Assembly: GCF_000002425.4 (NCBI RefSeq)
Contig: NC_037271.1
Location: 1,131,088 to 1,195,087 of the forward strand
Length of the DNA stretch: 64,000 nt
Direction: 5' to 3'
From: Physcomitrium patens
Lineage: Eukaryota > Streptophyta > Bryopsida > Funariales > Funariaceae
Position numbers and translations under genes: made by a program. Positions within the stretch are counted from its first letter, which is position 1, and each line of letters opens with the position of its first letter. This document shows, in pieces, positions 44,440 through 56,379 of this stretch. The notes under the pieces are model-generated. The model was given only the letters and a program-made list of their open reading frames with translations, did no database searches and was not told where the DNA came from.

Positions 44440-44990
44440 GATCATTTTCTAACCCTACATGGAACAAGCCTAGTAGATATATACTGGTGGAGACATCCAG
44501 TATGCCAGATGGAGGTGTAAGAAGATGACTTTGTTGTTTCTGTTGTAGACAAATTGATTAATATGCCAGTGAATGTCCCAATCCCAGAGCTAGTGACGAT
44601 TGTGTACCAGTGTGTGTGAATTGCAAGCAGTCGAGACATACTTATGAGTAATGTAATGCTCTGTTCAATTTTAATAATCGAGATCATTTGATTCAAAGCC
44701 AAGGAACAATAGAGGAGATAAATCAAGGTTCTCAAGATTCACGAGTTCATTGGGTAGAAGTAGTCCAAGTTGTCCTTAGAAGAAGTCAGCAAAAGAAAAA
44801 AAGACCAATTTAATATTTGGGTGATCTTGAAGCAAAGGGCCAATTGGACCCAATTATGAGAACATCCAATCTAGGTCCTCTTATGAGCCTCTTATCCAAT
44901 ATGAGACTTGACTCGGTTGGACAATCCAATGAGGTCTCGATTACGGAGTCTTTGATTCCGTTTCAAGCTGTTTCTTTCTCTACATAGTTT
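44440..44990 (+). pseudogene. TAT-out second zinc-knuckle region
   Basis: The frame after gag carries a second pair of CCHC-like motifs (near 44525-44660): C-C-F-C-C-R-Q-I-D...C and C-V-N-C-K-Q-S-R-H-T-Y-E...C. It continues with a spacer rich in S and Q (DSVGQSNEVSITESLIPFQA near 44930). The arrangement is better preserved in TAT-in at 50925-51060. Confidence 0.6.
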
Positions 44991-45117
44991 CTAGAAACAT
45001 CCTTTTCGTTGAAAGATCCTCTAGGAGCATGAATTCTAAGGAAGCTCAATTTATTGTTCCAATTCTGAGTCTAGGGTGGAAGAATATCTTACCTCACAGA
45101 GTTAAACTCCAAGGAAT

Positions 45118-46101
45118 AAAAAAAAAAAAGGGCATTGGACATTATCCTAAAATTGGAACCCTATGACAAATTAAAGGATCTGGATGCTATTCGGCCTTCT
45201 ATTTCTATGAAGCAACTTCTAACGGTCACACTAGAATGTCGTTTTATATTGAATTCATCGTTAACATGGCATAGGCAACGCAATAAGGAAGTATGTGAAG
45301 TCAGTTTGAACCTTGATCCAGGTACATCAATTATCGATGTTTCGATTGATGGTGTCATGATCTCTGGTATTTAGGTGGATGGTGGTTCCAGTGTCAATTC
45401 AATGAACGTTGATACAATGGTGCTTTAGATTTAGAACACTTAGTACCCATGACATTGGTATTATGGATGGCAGATCATAGTCGAATTAAACCAATGGATA
45501 TTTTACAGAGTATTCAAACTATAATTACTCATATTACATATGTAATTGACTATATTGTCTTTCGGCTACAATGTTTGATTTTATCATATCTAATTTTATT
45601 GGGACGACCTTGGCTTTATCAAGTAAAGGCCAAGAACGATTGGGATTGAGGTACTTTGACAATTGGCAAGGGCGGTGAAAAAATGATATTACAAATGTAC
45701 CTAGTATGCTATCACGGGGAGTCTCAATTGCCAGCATCTAAATTGACGTTGGATGATGAGCTTAGCTCCAATGATGACGTAGTCACATCGATTATGGAGG
45801 CACTCATGGAGGCAGATCAACACCTTGGAGTGGTAAACCAATGTGGCGGTTCGGGGGAGTACTTGATATACCTGACAAATTCAAAAATTTGTGCTAAAGT
45901 TAATATTGATTCGATGACCAAGTATGATGTAAACCATGTGAGTGCCTTGGACATAGGATTCAGTACTTCACACATGTCGGACTTATCGACTGATTTTCAA
46001 CTAGCTGGGGGATTGAAATCGAACATCGCTGCTGCACCTTCATGTCTAACTATCAACTTGGCAACCACAGCAAAGCCTTGGATAATTAAGGTATATAAAG
46101 G
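45118..46101 (+). pseudogene. TAT-out protease and linker, decayed
   Basis: The start lies after a 12-A run (45118-45129). Readable segments are LEPYDKLKDLDAI, LNLDPGT, then the retropepsin site VDGGSS directly after a TAG (45372-45374) and LLGRPWL near 45595. A 1-nt loss near 45420 shifts frame. After the protease comes an acidic linker (LTLDDELSSNDDVV). TAT-mid inserts at 46102 just before RT. Confidence 0.8.
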
Positions 46102-46870
46102 TGTAGAATAGATATTAGTTCATTTCTGTAAGATATTAGTAAAATAGATTAATAGTCCATAGAATAGTCAATTCAGGAGGACGGATGGTTAAATTAGTTA
46201 TTAAAAGCGATTATTACAGGATTACGATTAGGATCTGAAAATCAGTAGCAATTATATAGGAATTGTAGAAGTTTGTTGAGGTGCCAGACTATGATAGTCA
46301 TGAGTCGGGATTAAGCTTGGTGCTACCTCTCTATTTCTTTATTTTCTTTGTTATTGAAGAGTAATGGATAGTTTTTTGAATACTAAGAAGTGAGTCTGTG
46401 GAATAAATCAGAGATTTATTTATGAGTTATTGATTATATAATTAGAGTATTATGTGATTGAATTATATGAGAAGTTATTGGAAGTTTGATTATGGATGGA
46501 AGATTATGATTGTTGTTTATTGAGAGTTGTGTGTGTATGTTTCGATACAGAAAGTCTGTGATTACAAAAATTCTTTGAATCCAGATTGGTTGGAGTGAAG
46601 TTTGTTTTTCTGGTATTGAATGGAATTTATGGATTTTGAGCAGTCTTTTAAGAGTGCAAGGTTGCACACTGTTGTTATCAGTTGATGAAGGAGTATTGTT
46701 ATTGGGAGGAAGCATTGTAGTATTTCTTGGTGTTTTAGTGATTCAAAATATAGTTCATTGTATAATCCTAACAAATAAAACTCATGTGCTTAGTCTTTCT
46801 CGGTATTCCAATTCTCCTATATAGGTTCATTCTGAAAGGAATTTGTAAAGTAAGTAAAATGACAATTACA
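46102..46870 (+). repeat. TAT-mid 5' LTR (769 bp)
   Basis: TGTAGAATAGATATTAG to ...ATGACAATTACA. It is followed after three bases by TGGCGCTACTGCCGAGG (46874-46890), a tRNA-Asp-type primer site with changes. Confidence 0.88.
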
Positions 46871-46873
46871 TTT

Positions 46874-46890
46874 TGGCGCTACTGCCGAGG
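46874..46890 (+). promoter_or_regulatory. TAT-mid primer-binding site
   Basis: TGGCGCTACTGCCGAGG, close to the plant tRNA-Asp complement used by Tat/Athila elements and better conserved than the TAT-in site at 48864. Confidence 0.7.
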
Positions 46891-47499
46891 ATTGACAATA
46901 GTATTGAGTATTAGGAATTAAGTGCTGGATGAGTAGATTGGAAATAGGAAGCAAATTCAGCAGTATATAATAAAAGATTGTAGTTATTAAGAATGAGAAC
47001 ATTACAATTAAAAAAATACACTAGTCGAAAGAATGAGCGCAAGCAAGAGAATTGTTATAAAATGAGTAAGAATGTAAGTTAAAAAAGAAGCGTCGACTAA
47101 GTTGGATTAAGCCATGGTTGCATGCCTATTGGCAGATCCGAGGATACTCTGAAGTTGACCAATCTCTAATATTTCAGACATATATATCATTAAAAAAATT
47201 ACCAAGAGCACTCATAGGAAATTTTGTTAATAGCCTAGCATATCTCTTGAGCTCGTTAACTCCAAGTAGAAGAAACACAGAAGAATTTGGTACTCCGTTG
47301 GGTTCGGTAGAATGGCATAAATTGCTTGCTAATAAGGGCCAATTCAGTGTATTTTAAAATCCATCATTTTTACCTCCAATTCAACCAATAAACTTAGTTA
47401 GGGATAATAATAGTAAATTGAGGAGGTTGGAAAGTCTAGAAAAGATAATTGAGGAAGGTAGTGGTAATTTTAATAAGAGATTAAGTAGCACATTGTCCT

Positions 47500-48084
47500 C
47501 TTCAATGGTAACGGGTAGTTGAGCGGTTCCAATAGCAGTACAAATAGGTGACATGAGCGATTACACAACATGTGTGGCTCCATTACCTACTTTTAGGAGC
47601 TTTCCGGGTGTGGATCCCGATCAATATTTATGTCAATTTCTGACAACATGTTTAGCCAATAATGGAAGAATCGAAGATATTTTGTTACGATGGTTGCTAG
47701 CAACCTTAAAAGACACAGCATTCGAATGATACAACCACCAACTAGTGGATCAATTTCTGAATTGGGAAGCATTGAAGAATGCATTTTTAATCCATTTTTG
47801 ACTAATAGGTTTTGAGGATCGTCTTTGAGAGAGATTAATGAATAACAAAATGATCCTGGGGGAGGTGATGGAATCGTATTATGGCCAGGTGGCTGATATA
47901 CTCAGTAAATGGCTGAATCACTAAATGCCAAAGGCATTTATCTTATCCATATTAATCAATGGTTTGCAACCAGTAGAATTAAAAATGTTTGTGAAGGAAG
48001 TTCAATCCATTACGGTGTCTACATCTCTTAATAGAGCCAAGGTTTGGGAGTAATGCCATTATGATCAGATTTTAATTGCAAGAG
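47500..48084 (+). pseudogene. TAT-mid gag N-terminal part, decayed
   Basis: It reads VAPLPTFRSFPGVDPDQYLC, NWEALKNAFLIHF and AFILSILINGLQPVELKMF with at least five stops. The element sequence before it (46891-47500) is a poorly conserved leader or gag start. The frame is cut at 48084 by TAT-in and resumes at 57022. Confidence 0.75.
48080..48084. repeat. TSD of TAT-in, left
   Basis: AAGAG, matching GAGAG at 57022-57026 with one A/G difference, both inside TAT-mid gag. Confidence 0.7.
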
Positions 48085-48860
48085 TGTAGAATAAGTAGTT
48101 ATTTTCAAAATATAGATACCTAGTGTATAGTGTAAATAGAGATAGATGACTGCTGAAAAGGTGGTTCAGTAGATAGAATGGATGAATAGTTAAGAAAAGT
48201 AGTTATCATCCATAGTATAGGAGTTAGTATCTCGGGGTAGTATAAAGAATTTGGAAGAGAGGAAGAAAATACCAGACTGTGATAGTCATGAGCTGGGATT
48301 AAGCTTGGTGCTTCTTCTTTGTTTCTTTTGTTTTCTTTCTTGTTGAAGAATAATGGATAGTTTTTGAATACTGAGAAGTGAGTTTGTGGAATAAATCAGA
48401 GATTGATTTATGAGTTATTGATTATGTAATTGGAGTATTGAGTGATTGAATTATATGAGAAGTTATTGGAAGATTGATTATGGATAGAAGATTATGATTG
48501 TTGTTTATTAAGAGTTGTGTGTGTGTGTTTCGATAGAGGAAGTCTGTGATTACAAGAATTTTGTGAATTCAGATTGGTTGGAGTGAAGTTTGTTATTCTT
48601 GATATTGAATGGAATTTATTGAGTTTTGAGTAGTCTTTTGAGAGTGCAGGGTTGCACATTGTGGTTATCAGTTGATGAAGGAGTATTGTTACTAGGAGGA
48701 AGCATTGTGTGTTTCTTAGTGTTTTAGTGGTTCAGAATACAGTTAATTGTATGATCCTAACAAGTGAAACTCATGTGCTTAGTCTTTCCCTGTGTTGGAA
48801 TCCTCCTATACGAGTTTATTCTAGGAGGTTTCTTCCGGATTAAGTAAAATGACAGTCACA
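48085..48860 (+). repeat. TAT-in 5' LTR (776 bp)
   Basis: TGTAGAATAAGTAGTT to ...GACAGTCACA. A degenerate tRNA-Asp-type site starting TGGCACTGATGACGAGG follows at 48864-48880. Its 3' half is highly similar to the TAT-mid LTR, but the first 150 bp are unrelated, so the two represent different LTR subfamilies. Confidence 0.87.
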
Positions 48861-49536
48861 TTTTGGCACTGATGACGAGGATTGACAACATCATTGAGTG
48901 TTAGGAATTAACTGTCAAAGCAGTAAAAGAGATTAGGAAGCAAACTCAGTAGAAATAATGAAAGAATATGGTTATTAAGAATGAGAATTTAACAACAAAG
49001 AGAATAAAGTAATCAAAGAAAAGAACAGAGAGATCGTAAGCAAGAAATTTATTATGTAATGAAAAAGATCGCAAATTAAAAAAGAAGCATCGACAAAGTT
49101 GGAATAAGTCGTGGTTGCATGCTTGTTGGTATATTTGATCGTACCTAGAAGACGATCGACCTCTAATATTTCAGAAGTACATACCATTAAAGAAATTGCC
49201 AAGAGCACTCATGGAAAGCACTGTTAATAGTCCAACATATCTCTTGAAGCCGTTAACGAAAAGAGAAGAAGACAGAGAGGAATTAGGTATACCATTGGAT
49301 ATTTTTCCAATTAGAGATACGTCCAATTTTAATAAGACTAGTTCTGAAGATTGACATAAATCACTTACCAATAAAGACCAATTGTGAGTATATCAAAACT
49401 TGTCATTTTTACTTCATATTCAACTAGTAAAATTATTTGGGAATAATAATAGTCAATTGGAAAGGCCTGGAAGTCTGAAAAAGACTTTTGTGGGAGATAG
49501 TTTTTATTTTAATAAAGAATTGAGTGGAACATCGAC

Positions 49537-50600
49537 ATCTTTAATGGCATCCAGAGGACTGGCAATTCCAATTGTAGTCCAAATGGATGTAGCGAGAGAT
49601 CGCACAACTAGCGTGGCTCCATTACCTACTTTTAGGGATTTGCCAGGTGCAGATCCACATCAATATTTATCTCAATTCTTGATGGTATGTGTAGCCAATA
49701 ATAGAAGAACAGAAGATATTTGACTGAGATGGTTGCCAACAACATTGAAAGACATAACGTTTGAGTGGTATAACCACCAACCTGTGGAAAAATTTATCCA
49801 TTGGGAGGCATTGAAAAATACATTTTTAGTCCATTTTCAACCAATTGGTTTTGAAGTACGTCTTAGAGAAAAAGTAATGAATAGTAGAATAATACGAGAG
49901 AAAGCGGTACAATCATGTTATGGTCATGTAGCAGATATACTTCGAAAATGGCCAAATAACCAAATGCCGGAATCGTTTGTGTTGTCCATATTAGTTAATG
50001 GACTACATCCACCAGAATTGAGGATGTTTGTAAAAGAGGTCCAATCAGCCACCATTGCATCAGCTCTTGAGCAAGCAAAAGTATGAAAGAATGTCACTAT
50101 GACCAAAACTTAACAGTTGGAGCCACGATGATTCTATCTCAAGGAGGTTATCAAATGAAAAATTGGAATGATGCATCGGAAAGTTATTTGAGAAGAAATG
50201 ATTATGGTACAATTCCACAGCAAATAGTGGATGCCGTCCCATTGCAAGCTGTACCACTGTCATCATCACACCCGTATGCGTCTTATTCCATGTATCAAAA
50301 ACCAATACCTACGAAGAAATTACCAAATGCATTGGTATCAAGAAATCCCAATGAATCATTGCTGTTAACATTGATGAAAAAAATGGATGAATTGGTTGAG
50401 AATTTGGCTAAGGATAAAGAAAAAAGGCATGAATTGACTAATATGTGACCCTATATTTGGTGCAGCAATTGTAAAGGATAAGGTCATTTGGTAACTAAAT
50501 GCTTTTCACTACCCCAAATGATGATCCAATATACATTTTGTGGGGGTAAGCATACTACTGCCAATTGCTAGAATTTAAGAAAACAACAAGTCAAAAAACA
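49537..50600 (+). pseudogene. gag: TAT-in gag with first zinc-knuckle pair
   Basis: From MASRGLAIPIVVQMDVARD near 49547. It contains LPTFRDLPGADPHQYLS, WEALKNTFLVHFQPIGFE, a hydrophobic ESFVLSILVNGLHPPELRMF and a terminal KKMDELVENLAKDKEK coil. TGA at 49721-49723. A 1-nt loss near 50084 shifts frame. After another stop (50446) come S-N-C-K-G..G-H-L-V-T-K-C and Y-T-F-C-G-G-K-H..N-C knuckle-like motifs. This is a typical plant Tat-type Gag, a little longer because of the added motifs. Confidence 0.85.
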
Positions 50601-50754
50601 CACCATGATTCAACCAACTTCATGGAATGTCAATCAAGTACAAATGAATAATAGGTTTGGCTGGAATAGAAATCGAGCGAATAAACAAAATAGAAATTAT
50701 TCCAATTTCCTAAACTCCAAATTTTACTAAGAAGGTGTATCCAATATTCATGGA

Positions 50755-51675
50755 TTGGCGATGAATCAACAAAAATACCATCAATATCCACCCATGACGA
50801 AGCCAATGCCAGAGTCTACAGTACCAATAGATCAACCAAGATCCTTTACTCATCTGACATGGAACAGACCTAGCCATTATATACCAGTAGAGATACCCAA
50901 TATCCCTGAAGGAGCTGATAGGAGACCACTTTGTTGCTATTGTTGCAGACGAATCAGACATTATGCAAGTGAATGTCCTAATCTAAGGGCCAGTGATGAC
51001 TATGCTCCAATATGAGGAAATTGTAAGCAGTCTGGTCACACTTATCAACAGTGCAATGCGCCCTTTAATTATAATAACTAAGACCAATAAATACAAACAA
51101 GCCAACTGGCGAAGGACAAAGGTCTTGTTCAATAAGACTCACCAATACATCATGTCGAGGTGGTGAACGCAGTGCTTACTAGATGTCAACAAAAAGACAA
51201 GAATTCAATTCAGGACCTAGATGAATCAATCACAAGAGAGCAAGTAGTAACATCTATGGGGCTAAACAAACCAATATCAGTATTGGGACGTATCCCAATA
51301 TTGAGACCTCAACAGACTGAGGAACCCAATTCGATTCCACGTGCCAATTTACTAAGACCATCAAGATCGATCCCATTTGACCAAGTACCAATACCTGTAC
51401 AGCCCAATAAAAGATCTTATGCATTAAAGGAACCTTTAGTGGTAGAAAAGTTGGTGAAATTACCAAAGGCAATCCCAATCACCAAGAAAGAATTGCTGCC
51501 AAATGGAATAAAATCGAAACCAATAAAATACAAAAGAGCATTGGAAATTACTCTCAATATGGAACCCTTTGATATTCTGAAGGATTTGGATGTTATTCAG
51601 CCTTCAATTACAATGAAGCAACTTTTGGCTGTAGCATCAAAATATCGATCTACATTGAATTCAACGTTAATATGA
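50755..51675 (+). pseudogene. TAT-in second knuckle pair and protease leader
   Basis: The open block 50755-51015 ends with C-C-Y-C-C-R-R-I-R-H-Y-A-S-E-C, then (after a stop) G-N-C-K-Q-S-G-H-T-Y-Q-Q-C at about 51018-51057. The next open block, 51160-51675, is a Pro-, Arg- and Lys-rich linker (SIPRANLLRPSRSIPFDQVP). It leads to ALEITLNMEPFD, the conserved start of the protease region. Two knuckle pairs some 150 codons apart in one polyprotein are unusual. Confidence 0.7.
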
Positions 51676-52500
51676 CGAAGATCCCGTACTAAAGAAATTC
51701 ATGAAATTAGCTTAAACCCAGATCCGGGAGCACCAACAATCGATGTATCAATCGATGGCGTTTTCATTCTAGGGGTACAAGTCGATGGTGGTTCCAATGT
51801 AAATTTAATGAACGCGGATACAATGGAGGACTTGGATCTAAAGCAATTGGTGCCTACGACATTGGTCTTGTGAATGACAAATCATAGTTGGATAAAGCCA
51901 ATGGGAATCTTATGCAATATTGCCATTATAATCATGGGATTGACATACAAAATCGATTATATTGTACTTTGATTATAGAGTTCTACGTTATCGTATCCCA
52001 TTTTATTCGACAGACCTTGGTTTTATCAAGCCAAAGCTAAAAACGATTGGAGCTGAGGTACATTGACAATTGAAAAAGGTCATGACTAGATCATTTTACA
52101 GATGTACTTGATACAATATTGTGAAGAATCTCAATTACTAAAATCAGAATTTACATCGGACAATTAGAGTCAATTAATTGAGGAAGATGATGATACTATA
52201 GGTTCACCGCAATTTAGGATAAGACAAAATACTTCAATAGCAAAGACATGAGTCTACCAATGTGGAGGTCTCGGCGAATATTTACTACATCAAGAGGATG
52301 TGACTAATTCCGATCATGTTATTACCGAATGGATGACCAGATATGATGTCAATCATGTGAGTGCAATGAGGTCAAAAATGACCAACCAAGAATTATTGTC
52401 TCCTACGCAAGACGATGGGCCAATAGGTAATTTTAAATCGGCAGTTGTGGAAGAACCTATTTTCCTGTCTATAAACTTAGGTACCTATGAAGTGCCCTAG
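51676..52500 (+). pseudogene. TAT-in protease, decayed
   Basis: It contains ISLNPDPGAPTIDVSIDGV, the active site VDGGSNVNLM near 51785 and LFDRPWFYQAKAKNDW (usual LLGRPWL) near 52005, with several stops. The N in DGGSN replaces the usual S or A. The linker to RT follows, including MTRYDVNHVSA. Confidence 0.78.
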
Positions 52501-53510
52501 AATATAAAGATATACATGAGTATTCAAGATCACGAGTTGATTAAGTGGAACAAATTCTTTCAAAAGCATAAATCGTTCTTTGCTTGAACGTATGCAGATC
52601 TCAAGGGTATTCCAGTAACTGTGTAGGAACATCGCATTACATTGGTTAAGGATGCTACACCAGTTCATCACAGACAACACTGGCTTAACTCAAAATATTT
52701 CCTTTTAGTGAAAGAAGAATTGGATAAACTTCTTGACAAGGGTTTTATTTATCCTGTTTTGCCTAGTGCATGGGTGTCGCCAATCGTGATGGTACCAAAG
52801 AAGAATGGAAAAATTAAGATATGTCAGGATTTTTGAAAGTTAAATGCGGTTATTAAGAAGGACTATTTTCTTTTATTGTTTATAGACAATATTTTGGATG
52901 TAGTGGCCGGACATGAATGTTACTCATTTTTGGACAAATTTTTGGGATATAATCATATTAAAATTATCAAAGAGGACCAGTTGAAGACTATGTTTACCAC
53001 AGATTGAGATACATTTGCCTATAAAGTAATGCCATTTAGGTTATGTAATGCCCCGACTACTTTTCAATGGATAATGACACAAGCGTTTCAAGATTACCTA
53101 CGTTTATCAATAGAGATATTTTTGGATAATTTTTGCATCTTTAGCACAACGACTGAACATCTAGCATGTTTGGATAACTATTTGAATCCATACAATAAGT
53201 TTGAGATATTTCTAAATTTAGAGAAGTGTCAATTTGGCATACCATCGAGGAAACTATTGGAACATATTATCTCTGTTGAAGGTATGGCTATGGACCTCGA
53301 TAAAGTTACTCGTATATTGGGTTTACCAAAGCCAGATACGGTATTAGACATGTGCGGTTTCATCGATCATGTCACCTACTATCGGTATTTTATTGAATCC
53401 TTTGCGGTTATTTATCAACCGTTAACCAATTTGTTAAAGAAATCCTTGTCAGACGGATCTAACCTAATATGGACTCAAGACTATACTTTTGCATTCAACA
53501 AATTGAAATA
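52501..53510 (+). pseudogene. TAT-in reverse transcriptase, active site altered
   Basis: It reads EELDKLLDKGFIYPV, WVSPIVMVPKKNGKIKICQD, then MPFRLCNAPTTFQWIM. The catalytic position reads FLDNFCIF at about 53119-53142, where the family has M/L-D-D. The second Asp is Asn, a G-to-A change that would abolish catalysis. FIDHVTYYRYFIESFAVI and PLTNLLKK follow, the connection to RNase H. Stops at about 52837 and 53008. Confidence 0.85.
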
Positions 53511-54000
53511 AAAATTGGTATCTATCCCAATTCTTGTAATACCTTGTTGGACAAAATCATTTTATGTCTATGTGGACGCGTCCAATATTGTTATTGGATC
53601 CATTCTCAGTCAAAAGGATGAAAAAAGATTAGATTATCCCATATATTATACGAGCCGATGATTCATTGCTATAGAATGAAATTATAATACTACCAAGCGA
53701 GAAGCCCTCAAAATGAACTACTCTATACAAAAATTCTGCCACTATCTACTTGGATATCCATTTGTGTTCCACGTTGATCATGATGCGCTTAAATACATGA
53801 TAAATAAACCTCAATTGACCAAACAAATTGCTCGATGGGTGTTACTTCTCCAAGAATTCAACTTTACGATTAACGTTCGACCTGACAAGAAACATACCAA
53901 TGTGGATCACTTATCCCGTTTATCTAATATACTAGGTAATGAACCAATAAACGATGCTCTTTTAGATGCACAATTATTTGCTGTGGATGTCATTACACCC
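53511..54000 (+). pseudogene. TAT-in RNase H, decayed
   Basis: It has FYVYVDASNIVIGSILSQ (catalytic D), two stops near 53660-53680, then KREALKMNYSIQKFCHYLLG and FVFHVDHDALKYMINKPQLT, and HTNVDHLSRL at the end. Order and spacing are standard for Ty3/gypsy. Confidence 0.83.
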
Positions 54001-55260
54001 GAATATGGTGAATTGATCCAATATCTAACGTTTCAGACTTTTTCAATTTCTTATAATGAAAAATTAAAGAAGTATCTGATTTTAAAAAGTATGTTATATA
54101 CCATGATTGGAGATGCCTTGTACAAACAAAGGTGGGATGGAATTTTACGCCATTACATCTTTCAAAGTGAAGTTCATACAATATTGGAAGGATGTCATTT
54201 GGACAGTTGTGGAGGACATTTTGCGGATAATAGTACTGCACGTAAGGCTTTAATGGCTGGATATTGGTGGCCAACAATGTTTTCAGATGTACACCAATAT
54301 GTTTGTCATTGTGATCCTTGCCAACAAATTCGTCGCCCTATTGGAACTTCTGCAATGCCATTGGTATCAATTTTGGCATAGGTACCATTCAAAAAATGAG
54401 GTATTAACTCTATAGGATCCATTGCACCTGCCTCTCAAAATGGACATAAACATTATATTTTAGTAGCCACCGATTATGTCACCAAATGGGCGGAGGCCAT
54501 AGCAACAAAAATTGATAATGCCAATACCATAGCAACATTTTTATATGAGAATATTATCACTCATTTTGGCTGTCCAAAAGAATTGGTTAGTGATCATGAA
54601 ACACATTTTATTAATGCAACAATTGAAGCATTAACTACGAAGTATGAGATCAAGCACCACAAAACTACACCTTATATTCCACGAGTCAATGGGCAGACAG
54701 AAAAGACCAATGGTATCTTATGTAAGATCTTAACAAAGACTATTTCAAGAGTGGGAACCGATTGAGATACTAAATTATTTAGAGCATTGTGAGCATATCG
54801 TACTACGTATAAAGTGACAACCAATTCTATACCTTTTCAATTGATATACAGGCAAGAGGCAATCTTACCAATAGAATTGGGGGTTTACGAATTACATTAG
54901 ATGAACAGTAGGGCAACAATGAATCTTTCCAATATCAGTTGACAAAATTAAAAAAATTAGATGAAATTTGAGCTTCAACTCTGATGACCATGGAAGCCAT
55001 TCAGCGTCACCGGAAGAACTATTACAATAGTAATCTCTGCCCAAAATTATTTATGCCTAATGATCTATACTGTTGTACGACAATCGTTTTCACAATTTTC
55101 CAAGAAAATTTCAAATTTGATGGCATGGACCATATCGCGTATTGATAGGCTTTCCTCATGGTTCAATCCAATTAGAAGACTTCACAAAAACCAAATTTAT
55201 AATCCGTATATATAGAAATTGACTACGCCTATACTATACATAAACCCAAGGGCAGATTTA
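54001..55260 (+). pseudogene. TAT-in integrase, decayed
   Basis: The zinc region is EGCHLDSCGGHFADNSTARK...YWWPTMFSDV...CHCDPCQQ. In the core, ILVATDYVTKWAEA (54455-54500) has the first D and the Tat/Athila-type sequence. The second D lies in SDHETHF (54589-54609), where G is replaced by E. The E lies in NGQTEKTNG. Stops at 54379, 54763 and later. The C-terminal part is readable to about 55260. There is no chromodomain. Confidence 0.85.
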
Positions 55261-55539
55261 TCAATTTTGGAAGGAGGAAGGCGTACCCGTTCATGATGAC
55301 TTGTTTGTAATCACAAGTGTACAATCAGAAGCGGAAGGCGGTGGTGGATTAGTGGATTAGAACATCAGCAATGAAGATTAGGGATTCTTGAATCATAATC
55401 AATTAAATAGTAAAGAGAGGGACACTCCATGTTAGCTGTCTTCAATATTTTGTCTAGATTTTTTAGAGCATAGTTTCGGTAATAGAAAGTCCATGAAAAA
55501 TCATAAACGCAATATTAGTGCGACTGAGCAATGTCACGT

Positions 55540-56379
55540 AGCATTTTATAATGTCAAGGGAGAAAGTGAGGAAAACCTCGGAGAAGGAAGAAGATGGTAG
55601 AAGGGTGAGGTCAAAGAGTAATACGGACAAGCTCTCTCTCTATGTATTCTCACAAACATGAAACCCATGCAGTTAGAAATTTGCTGGAATGCAACACGAC
55701 AAAAAGACTTTAGAAGTATATAGTTATATCTCTTTTTACGAGGGACCAATAATTTACCATCAATCGACGTAGAATTATTGGAAGAATACTTCACAAATTA
55801 TGACCTTGAGGATGGCTCGAGTGTCGTGAAAGGAAAGACTATTAGAATTGATGAGAATATCTTGAATAAGGTATTGCATCTACTAATAGAAGAGCTTGTG
55901 GTTTGAACCGAAGAGTCCTCAAACTTCAATCTGGGGAATTACTTCAAAGGAGGATAATGTCGCTAGAAAAAAATCAAGGATGGTGGACGGTGGATGCACT
56001 TACACTAGAATTGATGGAGTGGATGCGCTTTATTCAAAAGCGGTTGGGATTAAATAGAAATACGATGTATATAGCCAAACGATTATTATTTGCGACAATA
56101 GGCTCCTTCAATGGTATGTTGTCAATTAACCAGCGTTCAGCAGTCACAAATGTTTACTCCAATAGAAGATTCAATTGACAAATTGGAAAAGAAGGTGAAA
56201 CAATAACAACACCAATTATAAGCAAAAGACATCCGAATTCTGTAATTGAAAAGCCAATCGTGAGAATTAAGTACTTTTAATGAAGATTTAACTGCCAGAT
56301 TAACCGTAGTACTAATAAATGTATCGGACCAAGAGAACGACGATGTGCCTTTAGAACTGGAATCAGTGGATCCGTAGCA
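55540..56379 (+). pseudogene. TAT-in extra ORF: plant-transposon-like domain and coiled coil
   Basis: Downstream of integrase, shifting frames. A block near 55745-55890 reads ELLEEYFTNYDLEDGSS, VVKGKTIRIDENILNKVLHL. This resembles the V-x-G-x-x-I/V-x-x-x-x-x-x-I-N-x-x-L-x-L-P core of the putative plant transposon protein domain found in some Tat/Athila elements. A coiled coil follows near 56170-56290 (SIDKLEKKVKQ...QHQL) and an acidic end DVPLELESVDP. The coil aligns with the ORF ends at 60009-60224 and 62148-62390. Function unknown. Confidence 0.5.
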
